Below, one piece after another: positions 9,761 through 21,000 of a stretch of 64,000 nucleotides of DNA (the first letter of the stretch is position 1; every line of letters begins with the position of its first letter). Under the pieces are notes generated by a model. The model saw only the letters and a list, made by a program, of their open reading frames with translations, was not told the origin of the DNA and ran no database searches. This DNA is from Gadus chalcogrammus (Eukaryota; Chordata; Actinopteri; Gadiformes; Gadidae), in the NCBI RefSeq assembly GCF_026213295.1, contig NC_079412.1:20528996-20592995 (forward strand), written 5' to 3'. Made by a program: the position numbers and the translations under genes.

Positions 9761-10369
9761 CAACCCGGTATCACGCGATTGCGTGCTCCTGCGCACGAAT
9801 GTTAATCTATTGAAGCGTGTTCCAGAGCACGATAGTCCGACTTTTTGCGTGTTACACAGAACGAAATGTAAACCAATGCATTCTGAATGGGAGTGTTCTA
9901 AGACAATTAACTAAACGGTACGAGAGAGAGAGAAAGAGAGAGAGGGAGGGACAGAGAGAAGAGAGAGAGAGCGAGAGAGAGGCTTCAAAAAGGGTGTGCG
10001 CAGATAGTACAGTGCACCCTAGTTAGCCTATGTTTATGCCAAAACCACAAATGCTATATATATATATATATATATTGGCTAATTATATATATTGCCTATA
10101 TATATGTATAGGCTATATATAATTAGGCTATAATTATATTATTTAGCGTGTAATGAGACAATCTATAGCCAAATTGTCGAAGATGCCCGAGAATCTCCGG
10201 GGATATCAGCATGGGAAATCGGCGAATCAGACCCATGAACCTATAAAGAAAGACGTCATCTCAAGCTGGAGAGAACGTTTGCGGTGCTGGTTTGTGTCAC
10301 GTAAGTACAGGGCTCTCATGCATTCGGCGTGAGACACACGCAATTCAACCCATGCACACGCTCGAACCT

Positions 10370-10856
10370 GTGCCGTGTTCCAATACCCGTACTGTCCGTA
10401 CTTACTAGCCAAAATTTGAGTACGCAGTACGTTCCAATTCAGATCCGGCGAAAAGAAGTATACTTCAAGGAGCCGGATGCCGTACTCAAAACGGGCTAAT
10501 CCTGAAATGTGGATCGAAGGACACTCCCCATACTCAACGGCAGCCATCTTAGCTACGTAGCGGAAGAGGCTGAGCCAAAGTCGGCGCATTTTCCACATAG
10601 CCTGCATTAATAGAGTCATTTTGTAGTTTTTATAGTTTTTATAGCTGCTAGGCGTAAAAAGTTCACCGTTCAAAGTGGGATGTTTATTGCGGGGGAGTAG
10701 CCACGGCGGCAGTCGTGATCGTAATTTCCGGTTAGTGCACCACGGAGTACTCGATTTGGAACAGCACTCACATCTGAAAAAATAACGTAGTAGATAGTGC
10801 GGATAGTATACTTCCTTTAAGTATACTCATGGAAGTACGGGTATGGTCTCACGAAA
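10370..10856. mobile_element. MITE-like repeat inside the left arm
   Basis: The segment begins 'gtgttccaatacccgtactg' and ends near 'gaagtacgggtatggtctca', giving short imperfect inverted ends with the same core (cccgtac/gtacggg). The interior is of a type common in fish genomes. The same unit occurs inverted at about 23052-23540 in the right arm. Confidence 0.4.
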
Positions 10857-13800
10857 ATACGTGACACTGTCACGTTATTTAATCTATTGAAACGTGATCA
10901 GGGACACGTAGGCCTATTTTCTAAATTTTGTATTTCAATTGGAAGTAGGCTATTTGTCGTGTCACTAAGCATGACTTCCAAACTAAGGTTCTGTCCGGGA
11001 GCGTTCTCCCTAATGTCCCTTATGGAGCTCCGTACAGATCATTCATTGTTGAAAATTGTCTGTGATAACTAACAAATGACAGCTTTTGGCCACCCGTTTC
11101 TACTTAAAATTGTCTGTGATAACTAACAATATGACAGCTTTTGGCCACCAGTTTCTACTTTCACCTTTGATACTGAGAAATTGTGACAATACACGGATAG
11201 GCCTATGTTAAATGCAGGTGCGCTCCTCTGTAGGCAAACCGCGAAGGAAAACAGGGTAGCTGCTTCCTCTGTTCTTTTTAGAATTGTATGTCTTGATGTT
11301 TATTTCATCTAGCCATCTATTCTCTTGTTTTTGGCTATGTGAATGTACGTACGGGTCGATGCCTCGATCGTAAGTCCAGTGTCGCGAGCAGACGTTGCCA
11401 TGACATCTAGAAATCATACCGTATTTAATAGGTTGTAGTGAGTGTAACATAATTCACCTACAGTATTTTGTTATGTGTTGTTCTTTCAATTGTGTTAAGC
11501 ATGTCGTTTACTGTCTTGGTGGTTCAGGGATCGATGTCCCTTTTAAGGATTACGAGCGTCTCATGACGTCAGAGCCCATGCGGGATTTGTTTACCTTCAG
11601 CACGTTTTGATTTCCTGTTACTCTCTTACTAAATAAACGAGTCACACAACTGTGTGCTCAACGTGCGAAATTGTGTCCCTCACTTATGGCAATTTCCACA
11701 GGGTTATCATTAATATTGATGTGTAGGGGTTGTTTATAACTCGTGAATAATATTGTTTAGACCACGGTCTGGGGGAATACTCTGATTCTGATTGGTTGCA
11801 GTGCGTGCATTAACTCCTGATATAGCCCTACAGACACCTGCTAAGTAGTTCCAGTCAGTGTTTAGATTCTCTGCCCGAGCCCGATACTATACTCGGGCCG
11901 GGCCTTTGATCGAGCGTTTTTATTTTTTATTTTACCATTGGTTTATTGGCCTAATCTGAGGAGAAATCTATGCCATAAACAGAAATATTATAGGCCTTTA
12001 TTACACGGGTCTTCTCAATGCCGTGGAACGCTCCGTTCACTTGCATGGGTAGTAGTCCGGTGACTTGTCTACCCCAGCGTCTACCGTTGCTAAGCGACGT
12101 CACCGTCTTTGCGGACAAATTATTTCTCTGCTGATCAACACTACAAATGGCCAAAAGACTTGTATCCCCCCCCCCTCCCTTAAATAAATACTATGGCAGA
12201 ATTATTATTCTCATTCAACTTGAACATGTGTTTTTACAGTAGAGTGGTTGAGGGATGACGTATGTTGGCCAACCCGGAAGTGAGCGTCACCCTGGATTCC
12301 CTCGACAAAAAGCCAACGGGTTTTGCCATTGGATTTTGGATTATTATAAATTGAAACAATTTATTAAATAAATATTTGTGAGCTGTCATTACTCATTTGT
12401 GAGATGAGTTTGCTTCCTATTTATGTCGAGTATACACCCCTACTGTCCACAAGCATCCCCCCCATATGGATTTGGAGAATTGTTGCCACGTCCCAGTGGT
12501 GGAGGTATCATATATATGAAAGAGGGCATTCAATTATACTATAATGATCAATTAGGAGGCCGTTCTCTTTTGTGAAAGTCACCAAAAGTCAAAAAAAGTT
12601 AAACGCAAGGTCACAGGCTAACAGTGGAGTTGTGTTGTGAACCAGCAGCCAAGAGCTTCCATGGAAACTTTCTACCCATGTTAAATAGATTTAGTTGGCA
12701 GTTCCTTTTCTGCCCATTCCTTTTTTAACTTGTGGAAGCACTTTGCAGTACTGGGAGACACCATTTCTAACGGCAATGGAGCTAGATTCTAAAAATATCA
12801 AAAGATGCCCAAAGCAAATACCTTTAACCCATAGTTGTGTTTTATCAAATTAAAAAATTTCAGAGTTTCATTGACCACAAATTGAGCAGAAATATTTTTG
12901 CATACAAATCTTTAAATAGTTTAACCACATTAAGAAAAATACATTTGTTAATTTTTTTTATTAGTGAAGCCACAAGTTTTGCACATTATCCAAACAGAAT
13001 ACCTGAAATGTTGATATTTCAGCCCTTTCGGGTTAAAACAAGAGAAAAGGACAACCTAACAAGAGTGAAAAGTTTGGGTTAGGTGACCTATAGTTCCCAG
13101 ATTTCCCTGGTCAGGTAGACTAAATAAAAGTGTATTCCCAATTGCTCCAGGACATTCGTGTAATTTACTTGTGAGCTCTCCCTCAAGCCTAGAGAGACAT
13201 CAGTGTTGAACCACCAACTGAAAGAGGGTATTTGCCATTAGTATGAGTGACAACATTTCATGGCTATTAATTTAGTTCATTATATTTAGCCGATTTGAAT
13301 AGACTTTTCTAGCAGGTGAGGCTGTCAAAGAACTAAATATGGAGCAACTACAAAAAGTAAATTTGCAGCATGACCAAATTATACAAAAAGTATAGGAACT
13401 GTTCTAGCAGATATGTTTTAGAAGTCTCTTTTGATAGGCAGGGAATAATTGTCTTTGTCACCCTGTAGTCATGCCATCAAATCTGTTGGGCAAAGTACCG
13501 CTACTGATTATTCCAGTAGACTCGCCTGTCAAGTCCCCCTAGTTAGAAAATGGAAGAAACCCAGTTAGTCATGTTATTTATTCTGTTGTTACAAATTAAG
13601 ACTAAAACTTTCCACATATTGCGATCCAAGTTACTGGCTGCAGTCTTGGGTTTTATAGTTCTATATGAATAGATTCAATTTACTAAACTATTAATCATGC
13701 TTCAGAAGAATTAACCTTTCTTGGATGGCAGATCTACCACAAGCCTCCATTGCCACAACCTCCAGATGGCTTACGACCTACGGCAACTCCTCGACTACTG

Positions 13801-14625
13801 CAAGCCAACAAATTGTCTCTTGCACACCAGACACGCATTTTGCTTTATTTTAGGTTTTCAAGCATCTTAAAATACCCAAATCATCACTCCAATACACAAG
13901 TCAGCTAATGGCCTACAAGGAAATGCTGAAGCTAGTGTTAGTGATGGCGCTAGAAATGGACAAGCTTGCGTGTACAAATATGCAACTAGAATTGCAAGGT
14001 TCACAGCCCAGTTGCAAAAGTGGTCACAACCGTTGGATTGTAAGCAAAGGTAAAAAAAAAAAAAACTTCCCACAAACTAGTCAACATGGTCAATTGAAAG
14101 CCTGTACAAGACGACCCTGGAATGGTCAAATGCAGCTTTACTGCGGATGAATCAAGCCAAATTGCATAAACATCCAATGGTAAACAGTATACAAATGCAA
14201 TCAAGGTTGCACTCACACTAGGCCATCTGGCCGTCGCAACTGTGGCCTTGCCACGGTAGGCTCTTGTACATACGCCATCACGTCGCTAGCATGCAAACAA
14301 TTCTACCAAACCTTAACCAACTAGTGAACAATGGAACAAAACACACCCAGTTTAGCACACACCCAGTGACTAATCACCTTGTCCAGGGGTGTTCCAACGT
14401 GGTTTACCAGAGGGCCTTGTGGACTTAAAGTAAGCCACACATTTGACAGAGACAGCACGGAATGACGTTAAACTAAGCTAATCTACAGGTTACTAGTGCT
14501 ATTACACGAGCATTTTGCACAATATTTGTACTCCAATGTTACGTAAAGCAGGCTTCTTCAGAAACCCGTAGCTTGCTACATTGAAGGGCAACTGTAACAA
14601 ATCCTGACCAAGACCGAAAGATGGC

Positions 14626-14684
14626 TCTGGAAGCCACTACGGCCCACGCAGCAGATTACTGCGTGGACCGTGGTGGCTTCCAGA
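14626..14684. repeat. 59-nt hairpin in the left arm
   Basis: TCTGGAAGCCACTACGGC at the left pairs with a near-complementary ...GTGGCTTCCAGA at the right, giving a ~26-bp stem with few mismatches around a short loop (cagatta). The same hairpin is at 18814-18872 in the right arm. Confidence 0.7.
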
Positions 14685-15300
14685 TCAACCCTTCGGTGGA
14701 CCATTCATACACATGTATTCCGAGGATGTTTTGAAGACACTGAAGTCGCATGGCACTAGATTCCTTTGAAGACTAAGTTGGTATGGGGGGGCCCAAAGGG
14801 GGCCCCCCCATAGATCTTGTCAGTCATCTAACACCTGTTAAGAAAAACACACATCAAAAGATACAAATCAGCAAAGCTAGGTTAACAAACAGTGCCAACA
14901 TGCATGTCAAGGTGCAAAGAGCAGGGATACTGATGGCTTGTGTCTGAGGAGACAGCCCAAAAACGTCAACAATTAATAAAGGAAAATAACTTTTACTCAC
15001 TGCGGTGGTCTGTTTCGAAGTGCCATGTTGGTAGCAATATTTGTCTGGGCTGTTCAGTCAAATGCCCACAAAAAAACACGCAACAACGCATACTTTCAGT
15101 TTGTATAAAGTGACAATAATGATCTGCAATCTAGATTGAAAACGTTCAACCCTCACTAAACTCATGCTCGATTGACACAGGCCGATGCGAAAAGTAAACC
15201 AAACCTATTGTGGCCACCTTTAATAAGGGGTGCCTGACAGGTGATCTCAATTAAGAGCTAATCAGAAAGAACACACTGAAGGGGCCATGAGTGAGACGTT

Positions 15301-15624
15301 CTTCTTCTTCTTCTTCTTCTATTTGGTTTTATTGGCGGTTGGCAAACAAACGTGTGCATTACCGCCACCTACTGGTTTCTTTATGCATCTTTATATACTA
15401 TTGTAACCCTGAGTTACCCGGATTTCATATTTTCTTTATCAAATTTGTTTCTTTTAAATATCCAAATACGTGCCTATAGCATCTATCTCCTGACATTTTC
15501 CATAATATATTCTCCAACTCATATCTTTCTTTAATTTCTGCCAACTTATCCTGCATTTGTCGTCTCTCTACTTCATACTTTCTACAAATGTTCATTACAT
15601 GATCTACAGTTTCCTGCTCCTCAC
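15301..15624 (-). mobile_element. LINE 3' end, copy in the left arm (truncated)
   Basis: This is the inverse complement of the LINE tail at 17868-18187. It begins with the (cttctt)n form of the GAA tail and runs back through the C-terminal zinc-finger coding region (CEEQETVDHVMNIC). It is truncated where the (TG)n array begins. The 12-bp flank gagtgagacgtt at 15289-15300 matches the target duplication of the other copy. Confidence 0.8.
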
Positions 15625-15625
15625 A

Positions 15626-15707
<82 letters not shown>

Positions 15708-15713
15708 TTGCAA

Positions 15714-15806
<93 letters not shown>
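15625..15806. repeat. (TG)n-(AC)n palindromic microsatellite
   Basis: About 40 TG units, then ggttgcaacc, then about 44 AC units. The block is one almost perfect inverted repeat of ~180 bp at the inner edge of the left arm. Confidence 0.95.
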
Positions 15807-15809
<3 letters not shown>

Positions 15810-17098
15810 AACCTCTTGCAGGCAGACTCAGAATCTTGAGCCCATTTATTAGGGAACAGGTGTTATCGGGATTCCATCACTGCATTCCCAGAATCCTGCA
15901 TTGTGAAAGTCTTCCCTTTTTTTTTTAAATGTACAATGGCATTTTATTCTACATACAAAACAACCATAGTATTTTTCAGGAGTCCACGACCACCCTGCCC
16001 GTTTTGACACACAAAAGTAATTTGACAATTCTGGGATGAGCCAATGATTCATCTGTTTGGAAGGTTTTGTTGGAGACAAACAAAGAATCTTCAGGCAACA
16101 GATGTGACAGCTGTGACTGCTCTCTCTCTCCTTCGTCTGCTGGGTCCTCTGTGTTTGCCTACCTGCTACAGGTAGCCAGTGGGCGGGGCTGAGAGGCTTG
16201 TCAGCTGATGAGGTGCACCTGATGAGGTGCACGTGGCAGGTCTGCCACGCAGGCTTTAGCCAGTCTCTCTCTCTTTCCACAGAGGCAGGTGGGCTTGGGT
16301 TCTGTTTATGGTGGTTCCTTAAGGTTTTGGACCTTTGGATTGGTTCCATGTTTTGTTTTATGTTAACACTATTCAACATCCCCACAGCACACTTTCCACT
16401 GCCCATATACATAGGCTAGTCGAAAGAATTGTGTGTTTGGTCAGTAGTTCAGTTGGTTGGTCACATTGGTTGGTTTGCTGTTCAGGTTTGGTTTGTTGCA
16501 TTTTGTTTGGGTATTTCCAACATGGTAAAGATGGTTTGTTGTTCCCAGTATTTGTTTTGTCTGTCTGTGTACTTTTCCTCCATTTTGGCTCGGTCGGTCC
16601 TTGTGATTTTGGTACTGGTTTTCTGTCCAAACCATATAATCGCACATTTTCTAATCTTCCATACGCTACACTAATCCCTTTACAGATTTCATGATACTTA
16701 CTTTATTCTAATAAATAACTTTATCCCTTATCATGTGTGGATCCCGATATTTGCTCTGACCCGAGCCTCGTCTTAATGCAGCCAAGGAGATGGAAGAGCG
16801 TTATGAATAATTATTAGATGATTGTGTTGTTCAATGAAAGACAGTAAAGATTCAATATGAATGGCAAAATAAGGATGGGATTTTATTTGAACAATAAAAT
16901 ATGTGTTGGGCAAATTATAGAGAGGCTGAGATTATAGATTTCATATTCAAAAGGCGAAGGGGTGAAAAAATGTAAGAAATAAATTTAAGAAATATAGGCC
17001 TACTCAAAGCCCAAATCATTGATATCATACCCTATCCAATATTAAAGAAATTTGAATTTGAATTGCAACAATTCCGTTAAATCCTCGTCCTCGTTTTG
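15807..17098. other. Central unique segment of the palindrome
   Basis: There is no inverted partner and no convincing host gene. It includes a T-rich stretch at 15917-15927, pyrimidine runs near 16120 and 16265, a duplicated gatgaggtgcac (16207-16230), and a T/G-rich region (16420-16640) leading to AATAAATAACTTTATCCC near 16710. That could be the tail of an LTR or other retroelement, but I cannot name it. Confidence 0.4.
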
Positions 17099-17110
17099 AA
17101 CGTCTCACTC

Positions 17111-17650
17111 CTCCCACCCTGGATTCTTCCAAATGCTACAGTAGATCGGACAATTCTAGAAAGGAAAAATAAAGATAGAGAGTTTGTTTGTAATGCCATA
17201 AGTGTGCAAGAGTATATTGATAAATTCTATGGTTATGTAAAGATATATACAGATGGATCAAAGAGTGCAGAAAGTAAAGTAGGAGTAGCATTTTGGGTCC
17301 CAGAATTTCAGGTGCGGGTGGGTAAAAGGGTCAATGATGAAATATCGGTGTATACAGCAGAAATGATTGCAATATTATTGGCAATACATTGGGTAGAGGA
17401 AACTAGACCAGTAAGAGTAACAATATGTTCGGACTCAAGTTCAGTTCTAACCAGTATACAGAGCAGTAAGTCAGATAGCAGGCCGGACATTCTAATAGAG
17501 ATGATGGGTATAACAGTGGTGTTTGTGTGGGTACCGGCACATATTGGAGTGAGAGGGAATGAGGTGGTAGATAAGGTGGCAAAAGAGGCAACAAAATGTG
17601 AAGAAATTGAATTACGCATAAATATCAGCAAGATGGAGGGTAAAACATAA
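17111..17650 (+). pseudogene. LINE ORF2 RNase H domain
   Basis: The frame contains type I ribonuclease H motifs in order: IYTDGSKS (first Asp), YTAEMIAILLAI (Glu), ICSDSSSVL (Asp) and VWVPAHIGVRGNEVVDKVAKEA (His and final Asp region). The domain degrades RNA in the RNA-DNA hybrid during target-primed reverse transcription. Upstream RT and endonuclease are lost by 5' truncation. A stop at 17648-17650 separates it from the next frame. Confidence 0.8.
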
Positions 17651-17661
17651 TTAAAAGGAAA

Positions 17662-18066
17662 ATGAAGGAGAAATGGCAGAAGAGGTGGGAGGAGGAGAGG
17701 AAGGGAAGGTGGTTTTATAAAATTCAGAGGAAAGTAGGAGAGGCCAGGGGAACAGGAAGGAGCAGAAGGGAAGAAACCGTAATATCACGGTTAAGATTTG
17801 GACATACAGGGCTAAATGCATCGTTGTTTATGGTTGGAAAACATGACACAGGGAGGTGTGATCATTGTGAGGAGCAGGAAACTGTAGATCATGTAATGAA
17901 CATTTGTAGAAAGTATGAAGTAGAGAGACGACAAATGCAGGATAAGTTGGCAGAAATTAAAGAAAGATATGAGTTAGAGAATATATTAAGGAAAATGTCA
18001 GGAGATAGATGCTATAGGCACGTATTTGGATATTTAAAAGAAACAAATTTGATAAAGAAAATATGA
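17662..18066 (+). pseudogene. LINE ORF2 C-terminal zinc-finger tail
   Basis: This frame follows the RNase H segment and ends with RLRFGHTGLNASLFM and the CDHCEEQETVDHVMNIC finger, typical of the C-terminus of RNase H-bearing LINEs. It terminates at 18064-18066 just before the 3' UTR and GAA tail. The copy in the left arm keeps only the part after the finger's first Cys pair. Confidence 0.75.
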
Positions 18067-21000
18067 AATCCGGGTAACTCAGGGTTACAATAGTAAATAA
18101 AGATGCATAAAGAAACCAGTAGGTGGCGGTAATGCACATGTTTGTTTGCCAACCACCAATAAAACCAAATAGAAGAAGAAGAAGAAGAACGTCTCACTCA
18201 TGGCCCCTTCAGTGTGTTCTTTCTGATTAGCTCTTAATTGAGATCACCTGTCAGGCACCCCTTTATTAAAGGTGGACACAATGGGTTTGGTTTACTTTTA
18301 GCATCGGCCTGTGTCAATCGAGGTTGAGCTTAGTGAGGGTTGAACGTTTTCGATCTAAATTGCAGATTGCAGATCACTATTGTCACTTTATACAAACTGA
18401 AAGTATGCGTTGTTGCGTGTTTGTTTTTGTGGGCATTTGACTGAACAGCCCAGACAAATATTGCTACCAACATGGCACTTCGAAACAGACCACCGCAGTG
18501 AGTAAAAGTTATTTTCCTTTATTAATTGTTGACGTTTTTGGGCTGTCTCCTCAGACACAAGCCATCAGTATCCCTGCTCTTTGCACCTTGACATGCATGT
18601 TGGCGCTGTTTGTTAACCTAGCTTTGCTGATTTGTATCTTTTGATGTGTGTTTTTCTTAACAGGTGTTGGATGACTGACAAGATCTATGGGGGGGCCCCC
18701 TTTGGGCCCCCCCATACCAACTTAGTCTTCAAAGGAATCTAGTGCCATGCGACTCCAGTGTCTTCAAAACATCCTCGGAATACATGTGTATGAATGGTCC
18801 ACCGAAGGGTTGATCTGGAAGCCACCACGGTCCACGCAGTAATCTGCTGCGTGGGCCGTAGTGGCTTCCAGAGCCATCTTTCGGTCTTGGTCAGGATTTG
18901 TTACAGTTGCCCTTCAATGTAGCAAGCTACGGGTTTCTGAAGAAGCCTGCTTTACGTAACATTGGAGTACAAATATTGTGCAAAATGCTCATGTAATTGC
19001 ACTAGCACTAGTAACCTGTAGATTAGCTTAGTTTAACGTCATTCCGTGCTGTCTCTGTCAAATGTGTGGCTTACTTTAAGTCCACAAGGCCCTCTGGTAA
19101 ACCACGTTGGAACACCCCTGGACAAGGTGATTAGTCGCTGGGTGTGTGCTAAAGTTTTGTTCCATTTTTCACTAGTTGGTTAAGGTTTGGTAGAATTGTT
19201 TGCATGCTAGCGACGTGATGGCGTATGTACAAGAGCCTACCGTGGCCATGCCACAGTTGCGACGGTCACGGCCAGATGGCCTAGTGTGAGTGCAACCTTG
19301 ATTGCATTTGTATACTGTTTACCATTGGATGTTTATGCAATTTGGCTTAATTCATCCGCAGTAAAGCTGCATTTGACTATTCCAGGGTCGTTTTGTACAG
19401 GCTTTCAATTGACCATGTTGACTAGTTTGTGGGAAGTTTTTTTTTTACCCTTGCTTACAATCCAACGGTTGTGACCACTTTTGCAACTGGGTTGTGAACC
19501 TTGCAATTCTAGTTGCATATTTGTACACGCAAGCTTGTCCATTTCTATCGCCATCACTAACACTAGCTTCAGCATTTCCTTGTAGGCCATTAGCTGACTT
19601 GTGTATTGGAGTGATGATTTGGGTATTTTAAGATGCTTGAAAACCTAAAATAAAGCAAAATGCGTGTCTGGTGTGCAAGAGACAATTTGTTGGCTTGCAG
19701 TAGTCGAGGAGTTGCCGTAGGTCGTAAGCCATCTGGAGGTTGTGGCAATGGAGGCTTGTGGTAGATCTGCCATCCAAGAAAGGTTAATTCTTCTGAAGCA
19801 TGATTAATAGTTTAGTAAATTGAATCTATTCATATAGAACTATAAAACCCAAGACTGCAGCCAGTAACTTGGATCGCAATATGTGGAAAGTATTAGTCTT
19901 CATTTGTAACAGAATAAATAACATGACTAACTGGGTTTCTTCCATTTTCTAACTAGGGGGACTTGACTGGTGAGTCTACTGGATTAATCAGTAGCGGTAC
20001 TTTGCCCAACAGATTTGATGGCATGACTACAGGCTGACAAAGACAATTATTCCCTGCCTATCAAAAGAGACTTCTAAAACATATCTGCTAGAACAGTTCC
20101 TATACTTTTTGTATAATTTGGTCATGCTGCAAATTTACTTTTTGTAGTTGCTCTATATTTAGTTCTTTGACAGCCTCACCTGCTAGAAAAGTCTATTCAA
20201 ATCGGCTAAATATAATGAACTAAATTAATAGCCATGAAATGTTGTCACTCATACTAATGGCAAATACCCTCTTTCAGTTGGTGGTTCAACACTGATGTCT
20301 CTCTAGGCTTGAGGGAGAGCTCACAAGTAAATTACACGAATGTCCTGGAGCAATTGGGAATACACTTTTATTTAGTCTACCTGACCAGGGAAATCTTTGA
20401 ACTATAGGTCACCTAACCCAAACTTTTCACTCTTGTTAGGTTGTCCTTTTCTCTTGTTTTAACCCGAAAGGGCTGAAATATCAACATTTCAGGTATTCTG
20501 TTTGGATAATGTGCAAAACTTGTGGCTTCACTAATAAAAAAAATTAACAAAAGTATTTTCCTTAATGTGGTTAAACTATTTAAAGATTTGTATGCAAAAT
20601 ATTTCTGCTCAATTTGTGGTCAATGAAACTCTGACATTTTTAAATTTGATAAAACACAAATATGGGTTAAAGGTATTTGCTTTGGGCATCATTTGATATT
20701 TTTAGAATCTAGCTCCATTGCCGTTAGAAATAGTGTCTCCCAGTACTGCAAAGTGCTTCCACAAGTTAAAAAAAGAATGGGCAGAAAAGGAACTGCCAAC
20801 TAAATCTATTTAACATGGGTAGAAAGTTTCCATGGAAGCTCTTGGCTGCTGGTTCCCAACACAGCTCCACTGTTGGCCTGTGACCTTGCGTTTAACTTTT
20901 TTCGACTTTTGGTGACTTTCACAAAAGAGAAATGAACTGGTTAATACAATAAACAAGACATTTCATGGTACCATTTTGAACTGTTTGTGGATATTGCATT

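Larger units (their letters stand above)
9761..15624 (+). repeat. Left arm of the giant palindrome
   Basis: Inverted copy of 17868-24160. Matching landmarks include the terminal 40 bp, the GA-rich purine tract at 9918-9985, the TA-rich stretch at 10050-10140, the nested repeat at 10370-10856, the paired small frames at 10887-11072, 11208-11450 and 11951-12154, the hairpin at 14626-14684 and the LINE tail at 15301-15624. The copies differ by scattered substitutions and small indels. It lacks about 390 bp present in the right arm at 20931-21318. Confidence 0.85.
17111..18187 (+). mobile_element. 5'-truncated LINE (RNase H-bearing, GAA-tailed)
   Basis: The 12-bp aacgtctcactc flanks it (17099-17110 and 18188-18199). 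It ends in (gaa)n after 'aggtggcggtaatgcac', a 3' end seen in fish I/Nimb-type LINEs. It encodes the RNase H domain and C-terminal finger only. The right-hand part (17868-18187) is shared with the left arm. Confidence 0.85.

Noticed and set aside
10227..10673. 148-residue frame as a gene
   Set aside because: It covers a MITE-like repeat, is not kept intact in the other palindrome arm, and shows no recognisable domain.
15425..15928. Long frames reading CVCVCV or HTHTHT on both strands
   Set aside because: They are translations of the (TG)n/(AC)n array. The same holds for the frames at 25838-26280, 27428-27921, 35024-35278, 44539-45160 and 59041-59376, apart from the true LRR and 70-bp exons they overlap.
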